Position numbers and translations under genes: made by a program. From contig JAAMPI010001319.1 of NCBI GenBank assembly GCA_013054445.1, forward strand, positions 1 through 16,016: a DNA stretch of 16,016 nucleotides, read 5' to 3'. The stretch is from Cudoniella acicularis (taxonomy: Eukaryota > Ascomycota > Leotiomycetes > Helotiales > Helotiaceae). Under the pieces are notes generated by a model. The model was not told the origin of the DNA, searched no databases, and was given only the letters and a program-made list of their open reading frames with translations. Of the stretch, positions 1 through 8,267 are shown piece after piece (position 1 is the stretch's first letter; each line of letters begins with the position of its first letter).

Positions 1-3000
1 AAAAACGATACTAAGCAGAAGCTAACCCCTACGTCTTTTACAAGTGAACCTAAACCACAAACAACTCAGGAGCCAAAGCCCATTGCCAATTCAGTTACGA
101 GCCGTGCTTCGAAAGTCCATGGTCGAAGGAAATCAGAACCAACGGAACCCCAATGTCCGAAGGGTATCTTAAATCTTCATTCGAGGACATCGGAAACATC
201 ACCAGATGTAATGGCCGTACCGCAATATCGACCTTTGCAACCCAAACGAAGACTTTCTCGCCAAACGGTAATTACGAGTCCTCAAGTTCACGTCGCCGAA
301 ATAAACTCCCGAGCAACAATGAAATCATCGCCGGTTACCGTGATTTCGGAACCGAAACAAGACCACGCTAATATTGAAGAGAGGGAAAATTCGCGTACCA
401 ACGAGGAGAAGGAATCCAATAGTAGCTCTGGACAGAGCTTGCAGACCGACGCCGTTGCGAAAGAGTCCCCTGTTAAGGATATATCTCCACCACAGTCTCT
501 ATCTACTCTTCCTATCGATCTCTTGAATTTCCTCTGCGATATCCTCCAATCCGACGGTACATTGGAGAAGCATGATTTACACCCACCGCAGGTTGATGAC
601 GACTTGAAAAGGTGGTTGGACGCTCAGAATCGACGTGCGTTGGGTCGAAAACTAAGCTCAGACACAACTTCTGAGTATCCTTCCTCTGCAAAAATGCAAT
701 GGCATTTCTTTATTGAACAGAGTATTTTCGATATTCTCTCGAAACCAGACTCTTTGATACGGTCATTCAGCGACGAGAACCATCAACTGTTCGACACTCA
801 AACGATATGGTACCTCATGCTTCGATTAACTCGCGTCGCTCCATCTGTAGTATTCGACAGTCTGTGGAATGTCGCCGGGATTCTTTTCAAGCCGCCCGAG
901 AAGTTAGAGTCATTACACGACTGGGCAAAAGAAGAATCTTCTGGGCCAGGAGGAAATAGAGCATTGTCAAATCTTCAGGCTGCTCAGGTTATGAACATCT
1001 GCCTCCACGCTCTCGTCGCGGCTGCTCCCCTCGTGTCGGATGCGCGCCAGTTGGCAAATATGTCTAGGATTCGATCATATGGACTGGCCATGTTAGGCCT
1101 GGAGACATCCTCACTCGAGCCTGTGAAGTTGTGTCTTGCTTATGAAGACGCCTTCACCAATGATCTGGCTTTAAGACTTGCACGGAGACTTTTTGCGTCA
1201 ATACCTACAAGGAGACGATTTGCAGATTTAATGGAATTGCAGACCGATGTTAAGACCGACGAGAAGCGGGAGCCAGACGTACTCGAAGGCGTATTGGCCA
1301 CACTGAAGTTTCTCGATCTCGATACAACTCCTGCTCTGCAATTCCTGGATCAAGAACGTGATTTGCATGAGAAAAGAGTTCCCACTCTGCTTCTTGATTG
1401 GGCACGAACAGTCATGCTTCAGGATTGGGAAGGTTCTGCCGAAGTATCCGCTGATGGATCATTTGGTGGAGCCTTAGCTATGATGGCGGCAATTTGTATG
1501 TATTCTCTCAGGATTTTGCACCCATTGCTAACAAATTCTCAGATAAACACAGAAAATCACTTCTCTTAGGCGATATTCATTTTCGAACCGAATATTTTGC
1601 TGAGCGTTTGGATCCTGTGGGAATGCCGCTCGAATGGCTCTTGTTCGAAACAAATAAAAGAACTTTGCATCTACTTGATCACCCATACCTCTTCAATCCG
1701 TCAACCTTGGTTACTTATTTCCGCGCCATCAATTACTCCCGGATGAATCAAGCATACGAGTCTGCAAAAGCAACAGATGGTCTCATGCATTCAACCATGT
1801 CCAAAAATAATTTGATGACTGACAGACGCTCTCGTAATGCACTTGAAGAACGTCTCCGAATTGCCGTTTCGACATTTCTTGTCCTTGAGATTAGCCGAAA
1901 GAACGTGCTTGGGGACACGTTCAATTCGATATGGAGAAGGGAAGAACGCGAACTCATGCGCCCGTTAAAAGTTAGGCTGGGCGAGGGTGCTGGCGAAGAG
2001 GGCCTTGATTCTGGAGGCGTTCAGCAGGAATTTTTCAGATTAGCCATAGCGGAGGCTCTTCATCCTGACTGTGGTAAGTTGTCTCCAACGTCGTTCCCTG
2101 GACAATACTAATCGAGATTTGCAGATGCTTTCGTAATCGATAACAGAACCAAGATGACTTGGTTTCAACCTGGGTCTCCCGAACCTCTTTGGAAGTTCGA
2201 ACTTATCGGCATGATTGTCTCTCTCGCTGTCTACAATGGTCTAACATTACCTGTCACTTTCCCCAAAGCCCTATACCGGAAGCTCCTGGACCACGATGTA
2301 ACTGAACTACATCACATTGCAGATGGCTGGCCCGATCTCGCCAATGGGTTAACATCTCTTTTGGAATGGGATGAGAAAGATGGCTTAGTTGAAGATATCT
2401 TTGCCCGAACATATGAATTCAGTATCGATCAATTTGGGCAGCCTGTGAGCCGCGAAATGGGAGAAGGTTTTCAATGGCCTCAATTCGCGGATCTCAGCAG
2501 CTCTTCAAATCCTCTCGACGCACCCATGGTTACCAACGAGAATCGCAACAACTACGTGAGTGATTACATTCGATGGCTTACAGATGTCTCTGTCCGTCCA
2601 CAATACGAGGCTTTCAGAAAAGGTTTCTTTACCTGCATCGATCGTCGCTCCCTCACGCTCTTCGACCCCGAAACTCTCCAATCAGTCGTCGAAGGCATCC
2701 AAGAAATTGACATCTCCGAAATGCGACGCGCAACTCGCTACATTGGCTGGGACGCTTCCCACAAAACCGTCCGAGATTTCTGGGGTATCGTCAAGAGATA
2801 CGATCTCGATCAGAAACGTCGCTTGCTTGAATTCGTAACCGCTAGTGATCGTGTGCCTGTTGGCGGAATGCGCAATTTGCAGTTTACATTGCAAAGAAAT
2901 GGCGTCGATGATGGGCATCTACCTAGTAGTTATACTTGTTATGGGATCTTGCTTCTGCCGGAGTACTCGAGTAAGGACATTTTGAGGGAGAAATTGGCGA

Positions 3001-3038
3001 TGGCGTTGGAGAATTCAAAAGGGTTTGGGTTTGCTTAG
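1..3038 (+). CDS. HECT-domain E3 ubiquitin ligase, Hul4-like (5' partial)
   Basis: E3 ligase that accepts ubiquitin on a cysteine and passes it to substrates. The frame is open from base 1, so the start lies upstream of the window. Exons are 1-1495, 1543-2073 and 2125-3038 (979 residues visible). Intron 1 (47 bp) has GTATGT, GCTAAC and TCAG; intron 2 (51 bp) has GTAAGT, TACTAAT and GCAG. The first ~170 residues are Ser/Pro/Lys/Glu-rich and look disordered. A helical middle region follows, then the HECT domain from about residue 600 to the end. Visible HECT landmarks are RREERELMRPLKVRLGEG, GLDSGGVQQEFF, WKFELIGMIVSLAVYNG and the active-site segment LPSSYTCYGILLLPEY. The catalytic Cys is codon 2937-2939, 32 residues before the C-terminus, as is usual for the family. 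The absence of C2 or WW domains in the visible part and the overall flow suggest the Hul4/HECTD2/UBE3A-type group rather than Rsp5; the subgroup is less certain than HECT itself. Confidence 0.95.
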
Positions 3039-4521
3039 CCGGTGGACTTTGCTTTGCTTTGAATTGGCGGCGGGGTCTGCTTAAGGGATTGGGTTGGAAA
3101 TCTGCGTTTAAATGAATGGATGGGATGGCGTGGTGGGATTCGAGGTGGCACTTATGACATGCTTACTTGCTGCATTCAATGGCGTGGTGGATATGGATTC
3201 CGGGTTTTCATCTACCAGGTGGGTGCTCTGGGCTTGATTCCTGTCTTTGTGTGCTGTAAGTGGGCGGCGGGTAAATACATACATATATATCATAGTTGTA
3301 ACTTGTGGAATAGATGAGATGATAGATTCAAAAGATATATTTTCTCTGCTGGAAACTGAGGTATGCTGTGTCTCGTTATATGGTTTTTCTGGAGTGGCAT
3401 AATCGCTTCGTGAAAAGTCTCTATGCAGCTTGTGCAACGCACAATCTATCAGTTCTACTTGAGAATACTTCTGATCTCGGGAATCGGGATTGACCTTTTA
3501 TAGCTGTCGTTAATGTTTAGGGTTTAGCTCTTAGCCTTGAAGTGATTCAATCATTCAAGTGAATTCCATCGCCTTTCTCACATTTGTTCCCCTCAGCTCC
3601 TACACGCTGAATGCAGAGATAGGGGATATAAATACGAATCAGAAGTTATAGATTTAGGATAGAGCAGGCTGCAATAGAGGGCTCAAGATGTTCCTAGCTG
3701 ATGGGGTACGAGCCAATCTGTGGGGAGGCGACTGCTTCAAATTAGTCTATAGATATTTTTATACGGAATTAAGCGACCCGGCAATTTTGTTTCGTTTTAT
3801 TGTCATGTCTCTCGGTCTAACGTCTCTTGGAGTTTCAGGTGGAAAGCGTTCGTTCGATGGTTGGTTTCATTTCGTTTATTTCTCGCTGTCGTATAGGAAG
3901 TCGGTGTTACACGAAATGACTTTCTACTCCTCGTTCTTATATCTTATCTTATAAAACTTATTTTTTGAAGTATACACTCAAACACTCAACTTCGTTTCCA
4001 CGGCGTAAATACAAATACTCGAAACTAGGTGGTGCTCTAGAAAGACCTATTTAATGACCTTCTTTCCCAGCTGCTGGAAGAGACACGCCATCACAATTTG
4101 CGTCATTTGGGTGATGGTTTGGGGAAAGAGGAGGGAAGGGATTAGGGTTTATATGTTCTTTGGAGGCTTGGCAATGGGAGGCCTTGACCAAATTAGAATC
4201 TTCCCTGGAGAACTCCGCCAGAAGAGCCTGGCTTAAATGGGAGACGTTTCCCAGGACTAACCAATCATTAAAAGCACTAAATGCTCGACCCTAGATGCAG
4301 TGAGTCGTAAGATGTTCCCCAAGTTCCCCAAAGGTAGTCCCTTTCCAACCAGCGCTTGGTATGGCCTTTTAATCCCTACTACCGGTGACGCGTTCTTGTC
4401 CCACGTGGATGATTCGTTCAATTCCCGGGTTGGGCTGAATCAGCAAGAAGAGAACTTGTGCGAATCATGAGGAGGGCAATTGTTTGTCGCTTTTTGAAAC
4501 GAAAATCCCCGCGATGTACTC
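3039..4521. other. Gene-poor stretch after the HECT gene
   Basis: I see no convincing gene here. The first part is probably the 3' UTR and terminator region of the HECT gene. Open frames of 60-109 codons occur on both strands (3108-3437, 3688-3954, 4054-4236) but lack domain-like composition, splice-linked extensions or a typical leader. A 12-nt direct repeat, ATGGCGTGGTGG, occurs at 3125-3136 and 3179-3190. No tRNA-like cloverleaf was found. Confidence 0.5.
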
Positions 4522-4528
4522 TATAAAA
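4522..4528 (+). promoter_or_regulatory. Possible TATA box
   Basis: TATAAAA lies about 119 bp upstream of the ATG at 4647, a plausible distance for a fungal promoter. It is supported only by position and by the spliced reading frame that follows. Confidence 0.25.
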
Positions 4529-4646
4529 TAGTTGACATCACTTTCACAACCCGCGCCAAGTACCGAGGAAGTCGTGGCCTAGCACCTTAGGTTTATGCCT
4601 TAAGCCCGGAAGAAGCCTGCAACATCTCGACAAAGATCAAAGCGAT

Positions 4647-4781
4647 ATGTCGAGCATAAATCCCCAAAAGAGACTTCTTGATGCACCTTTGAAGACTTTG
4701 CATCGTCGTAAGTAATTCGAAGTATCGTTATCGTTCCATGCTAATATCATAGCCAAAATTGGAACTGCGCCTATATAAAGA
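4647..4781 (+). pseudogene. Possible 5' fragment of a two-exon gene cut off by a repeat
   Basis: An ATG at 4647 opens 20 codons (4647-4707). A textbook intron follows at 4708-4752 (45 bp): GTAAGT donor, TGCTAAT branch point at 4739-4745 and ATAG acceptor. The frame resumes in phase for a few codons and stops at 4779-4781, where repeat-like DNA begins. The peptide begins MSSINPQKRLLDAPLKTLHR and totals 28 residues. A TATAAAA sits 119 bp upstream. I do not recognise the product. It could be the remnant of a gene whose body was displaced by transposon insertion, a very short real gene, or a chance set of splice-like signals. Confidence 0.3.
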
Positions 4782-4989
4782 AAGTATTACCAGGCCTCAA
4801 GGTTCAAGGGAGCCAAAACGAGTCTCTTGGGCACTACGACAGGGCTCTTAATACATGCTCAGGTTGCCTAGGCCACGCTCAGGAATGCTCACCCTCGGCT
4901 CAGGTTAAAGCAGCCGCTGCTCACATCTAGAGACTAAAACAAAACCAGTGAAGATGAGATTAGAGTCTGGTTTTCCTGGCAGTTTCCTC

Positions 4990-5430
4990 CTGTAACACGA
5001 GCCTCGCTTAAGGCTCAGGGAAGACCCTAGGGGGGTAGTGTAGCACTGGGAAGCCACAAAGCCCTAGGCTTAAGGCCCTAGGAGAGCTGAGCAGCCTAGA
5101 TTTCGGTCACTCCGAAGTGTACGGCGACTCTGAAGAATCGTACGATTTGAGCAAAAGGCTCGGTAAGGCCGATATTAGTTTGTCAGTAGTACTGAGTCAG
5201 TGTACGACTCACGAAGCATAAGACTAGGCAGTTAGCCTACAGAAGAAGGGCAAGCTTGAGTCTTATTCTTACTTCAGAACACAGACGACACTTATACTCA
5301 AGCGTACGTACGATTACGAATACATACAATACCTTTTCTTCTTACCTGATATCTACTTGACCTGATATACTATAATCCCTCCTGTTGCCCTCAAGACAGT
5401 TGCTGGCGATTAGCCGACGGTTTGTTACAG
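4990..5430. repeat. LTR-like segment with perfect 8-bp inverted ends
   Basis: CTGTAACA (4990-4997) and TGTTACAG (5423-5430) are perfect inverted copies and carry the TG...CA form of LTR ends; TG...CA alone spans 4991-5429 (439 bp). No matching 5-bp target duplication is visible (CCTCC against GTATC), so it may be a degraded solo LTR, a recombined end or coincidence. The next LTR-like segment starts 340 bp downstream. Confidence 0.3.
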
Positions 5431-5769
5431 TATCTAAAAAGGGAGATTGGAAATAGCTTAGTAGTTGTGTTTGAGAGGGAGAATTCAGGCTATAAACAGT
5501 AGTAAATTTCTCTCTTTAAATAAAATTCCTGTTTGTAATAGGCAATGGCCTACATCATAACATAATCTATTTTTATAGAGATCCTGTTTGAGATCCTTAG
5601 GAGCCTCTTTAGGCTCCTATGAATAATTGTCAAACTTGACAAAAATAACATGGTACAAGCCCTAAGCTATTATCTAGCCTTATTAGTTAAGTGGGTACAG
5701 CTCAGGGACTGGTTAGGGACTACTCAGGGGCTGCTCAGGTTGCTNAGNCAGCTCAGGTGAGCTAGGTGA

Positions 5770-6078
5770 TGTTACAGCTCTGCAAAGGCACTAGGGCCCT
5801 GACGTCACGTGGGGACGTATTTGCAAGAAGGTGCTATATTCTCGAAGAAACTAAGCTAAGGAGAGAAGAAAAGAGGTGACCCTGAAGGGGCCTATATATA
5901 CAGGAGGTGAGTTCTGGCACGGACAAGGACACGTGACAAGGCAAGGGGAACGCGTCAGGTAAGGGGGACGCGTCAGACCAGGTCTGTGACAGAGGCCTCA
6001 CCTCCCTTTCTTCCTTATCTGTTGTTCTAAGTAATAGAGTACTGTTTAGTTCTGACTACTCCGAAGTGCCCTGTGACA
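5770..6078 (+). repeat. Candidate solo LTR carrying a promoter-like U3
   Basis: This 309-bp segment starts TGTTACAG and ends CTGTGACA, inverted at 7 of 8 positions with a T/C mismatch. Inside, in the order expected of a U3 promoter, are a palindromic CRE-like TGACGTCA at 5800-5807, an overlapping CACGTG at 5806-5811, and a TATATATA run near 5891-5900. CTGTGACA also occurs at 5984-5991, so an alternative 222-bp form ends there. Flanking pentamers (GGTGA and GAGGT) do not match as a target duplication. The orientation follows from the promoter elements and is inference. Confidence 0.4.
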
Positions 6079-6230
6079 GAGGTCGGATTAAGTGTGATTA
6101 GCTAAAAGGCGAGAAGTCAAAACACGTGATGATATAGTAAATATTGCTCAGGTTACTCAGGCGAGTTGACTAAGCCGAGGATGAGCCGAGGGTAATTAGC
6201 GCCTGAGCAAGAGCGGTAAATTGATTCATG

Positions 6231-6920
6231 ATACCTAACTATAAATGAAAACTTTAAGTGCGTTCGGAAGCGAAATTTTCAAATTTCGTGAAGTGGATTT
6301 ACTTCACTCGAGATAAGCTGAAAATTTTGAGTAAAATTCTCTTTAGAGTTGCGTGTAACTTAATGTACGCACGGACGTCTTTTGTATGTCTACAGTTCAT
6401 GACTAAATCAACCTAGTTTATGCCATACCTTTGCGCTTTATCATAAATTCTACGATTCTCTACATTTCTATAATTTTGACCAATTTTCAAAGTCCAATTA
6501 TGCCTTTCGTTATTCACGAAGCCCCTCGAGAAAATCTCCTAAAAAGCGTATCGTGTACATATATGTGCTTCGAGATTTGCGAGATCACGTGTGAAGGGCG
6601 GATGAATTGAACGCCGCGCTCTTGTGTTCGGAGTCGGTATGAGATTTCATGTTTTCTTTTTGGAGCGCCACATACAATACGCAGAATCGTGCGGAGGAAT
6701 TCTTTCAGCGAAAGGCGGAGGAATGCGATTTGATTGTGAAGTAATAGTAGGTTATATAGCTTCAAGGTATGTCTGCCAAAAGTTTCACAGTCATCCTCCT
6801 TTACTCCGTACAGGCAAGCAGTCCAAGAAAGAAAAAATTTCGAAATATTCCTGTCGATTCTTTTTGATTCGATTCAATTCCCCTCCATCTTCACCGCTTT
6901 TCCGTTCTACTTACCCAAAA
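6231..6920. promoter_or_regulatory. AT-rich spacer with hairpins and RTA1 gene upstream region
   Basis: Two hairpins lie side by side: CGAAATTT/AAATTTCG (6271-6278 with 6281-6288) and GTGAAGT/ACTTCAC (6288-6294 with 6301-6307). A CACGTG motif is at 6586-6591. Bases from about 6860 to 6920 are pyrimidine-rich and run into the ATG at 6921, the usual look of a fungal 5' leader. Open frames on both strands here (6514-6765 minus, 6624-6920 plus) show no protein-like features. Confidence 0.4.
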
Positions 6921-7969
6921 ATGTCTTTCGATTATGCCTTCCTCGACGCACGAGCAACTCCAAATCAATTCGAAAACTGCACTTTCGCAACATGTGAACT
7001 TTCAACGTTTGTTTCCTCCCTGTTACGCTACTAGAAAGTAGCTAATAAGATTTCAGATCATTCTGGTATTACCGTCCCTCTCTCCCCGCCAATGCCATAT
7101 TTCTATCGCTCTTCTCGCTCTCTTTACTCCTCTTCCTCGTTACCTACACGGTCACCCGTCGCTTCGGCATTTTTACCTTCACCCTTATTGCCTGCTGCTC
7201 CCTTGAAATACTAGGATATCTCGGCCGTGTTTTGTCTTACTCCAACCCATGGCACGAGACAGGCTTCTTACTTCAAATCGTCTGCTTGACTATTGCGCCT
7301 AGTTTCATGGCTGGCGGGATTTACCTCTGTCTCCGGAACATCGTGTACGCTTTTGGCCCCGAGAATTCTCGCATAAAACCAGAGACATATACCAGGTTCT
7401 TCATCCCGTGCGATGTGATTTCGCTTGTGTTGCAAGCTCTGGGTGGCGGTATGGCTTCAACGGCGAGCCATGAAGGTCGTTCTTCGGCATTGGGAGATCA
7501 TATCATGGTCACTGGATTAGCATTTCAGGTTCTGACACTAGCTGTATTCATGGTAAGCCGTAATCCTGGGATCTAGTTCGATAGATGCTGACGAAAGCCA
7601 CAGGGAATCTGCCTCGACTTTGCTTTCAGAACTGCGCGACTGGATGCAGTTACCCTTGATCCTAAATTTTCCAGTCTTCGTTCTTCCAAGAAGTTCCGCG
7701 GATTCCTTGCCTCTTTAACACTTTCAACTCTCTGCATCTTCGTTCGATCAGTCTATCGTGTCGCTGAATTATCTGAAGGTTGGACAGGCCATTTGATACA
7801 ACAGGAATGGCTGTTCGTAGGCCTGGAAGGTGTTATGGTTGTTGTTGCGGTCGTGGTACTCAATGCATTTCATCCTGCTTTCTGTTTCAATACGGGGTTT
7901 GAATCCAGAAGTGAAGAGGAAATAATTGGCTTCTTTCAACGACGATTCCAGAAGGTGGAGGAAAAATGA
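6921..7969 (+). CDS. RTA1-family lipid-translocating/stress-resistance membrane protein
   Basis: RTA1-family proteins are fungal seven-helix membrane proteins related to yeast Rsb1, Rta1 and Pug1, tied to long-chain base release and resistance to toxic lipids or drugs; this member's substrate is unknown. Exons are 6921-7006, 7057-7552 and 7604-7969 (315 residues). Intron 1 (50 bp) has GTTTGT, GCTAAT and TTTCAG; intron 2 (51 bp) has GTAAGC, TGCTGAC and CACAG. Splicing joins CELSTSFWYYRPSLPANAIF (residues 25-44), the typical family entrance. Further landmarks are EILGYLGRV (79-87), APSFMAGGIYLCLRNIVY (109-126), FIPCDVISLVLQALGGGMAS (144-163), RSVYRVAELSEGW (242-254), EWLFVGLEG (262-270) and LNAFHP (280-285). 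The charged tail is cytosolic by family topology. The in-frame extension upstream of 6921 was rejected because the short acidic N-terminus after this ATG fits the family. It converges with the transcription-factor gene, the stop codons being about 300 bp apart. Confidence 0.94.
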
Positions 7970-8267
7970 ATAGACCCGGAGATGGGTGTTCGACAGCACC
8001 ATGCAAGAGGTTTTGGAGATGCCTTTTCTTTCCCGACCAGAACTTACCAAACAATGCCTTTTCTTGTCATTTTTCTTGTCTTTCCATTTTTGTCCTGTAA
8101 CCATGAATTTATTTCAAGATATAGATAGAGCAGTATTCTTTTACCTATCAGGCGCTGAAATTAAATCAATGATCTAGTTCTACTTAATTGGCCGAGAATG
8201 AAAGTATTCATAGTTGAGTAAGATATCAAGCCAAAAGCTATCGTTTGATTTTGCGTCATCAAGCATT
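7970..8267. other. Spacer between convergent 3' ends
   Basis: This stretch holds the 3' ends of the RTA1 gene (plus) and the Zn2Cys6 gene (minus). Open frames crossing it on both strands are low-complexity, Phe/Ser-rich translations of T-rich DNA and are not called. Overlapping 3' UTRs are possible but not shown by sequence. Confidence 0.5.

Larger units (their letters stand above)
4782..6230. mobile_element. Degenerate transposable-element block, coding capacity lost
   Basis: This block has no long open frames and its word composition differs from the flanks. GCTCAGG/CCTGAGC and CCTAGG words recur many times. An 18-nt unit, consensus TGCTCAGGTTRCYNAGGC, occurs at 4856-4873, 5732-5749 and 6145-6162. 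The last copy pairs with an inverted CCTGAGCA at 6202-6209. LTR-type terminal octamers recur (CTGTAACA at 4990, TGTTACAG at 5423 and 5770, CTGTGACA at 5984 and 6071). Hairpins occur at 5599-5618 (AGGAGCC/GGCTCCT) and 5627-5642 (TTGTCAA/TTGACAA). No reverse transcriptase, integrase or transposase frame is readable, so this is probably nested LTR or non-autonomous debris. Bases 5745 and 5748 are N. The outer borders are approximate. Confidence 0.6.

Noticed and set aside
3688..3954. 88-codon plus-strand frame as a gene
   Set aside because: Aromatic-rich translation of T-rich DNA with no domain, signal or splice-linked extension.
4054..4236. 60-codon plus-strand frame as a small protein gene
   Set aside because: No family resemblance and no sign of conservation that can be judged from the sequence.
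4782..6230. Autonomous retrotransposon with coding genes
   Set aside because: No reverse transcriptase, RNase H, integrase or gag-like frame is readable on either strand.
6514..6765. 83-codon minus-strand frame
   Set aside because: Lies in the promoter region of the RTA1 gene and shows no recognisable composition or motif.
6624..6920. N-terminal extension of the RTA1 protein upstream of 6921
   Set aside because: The pyrimidine-rich leader directly precedes the ATG at 6921, the extension has no protein-like features, and RTA1 proteins have short N-termini.
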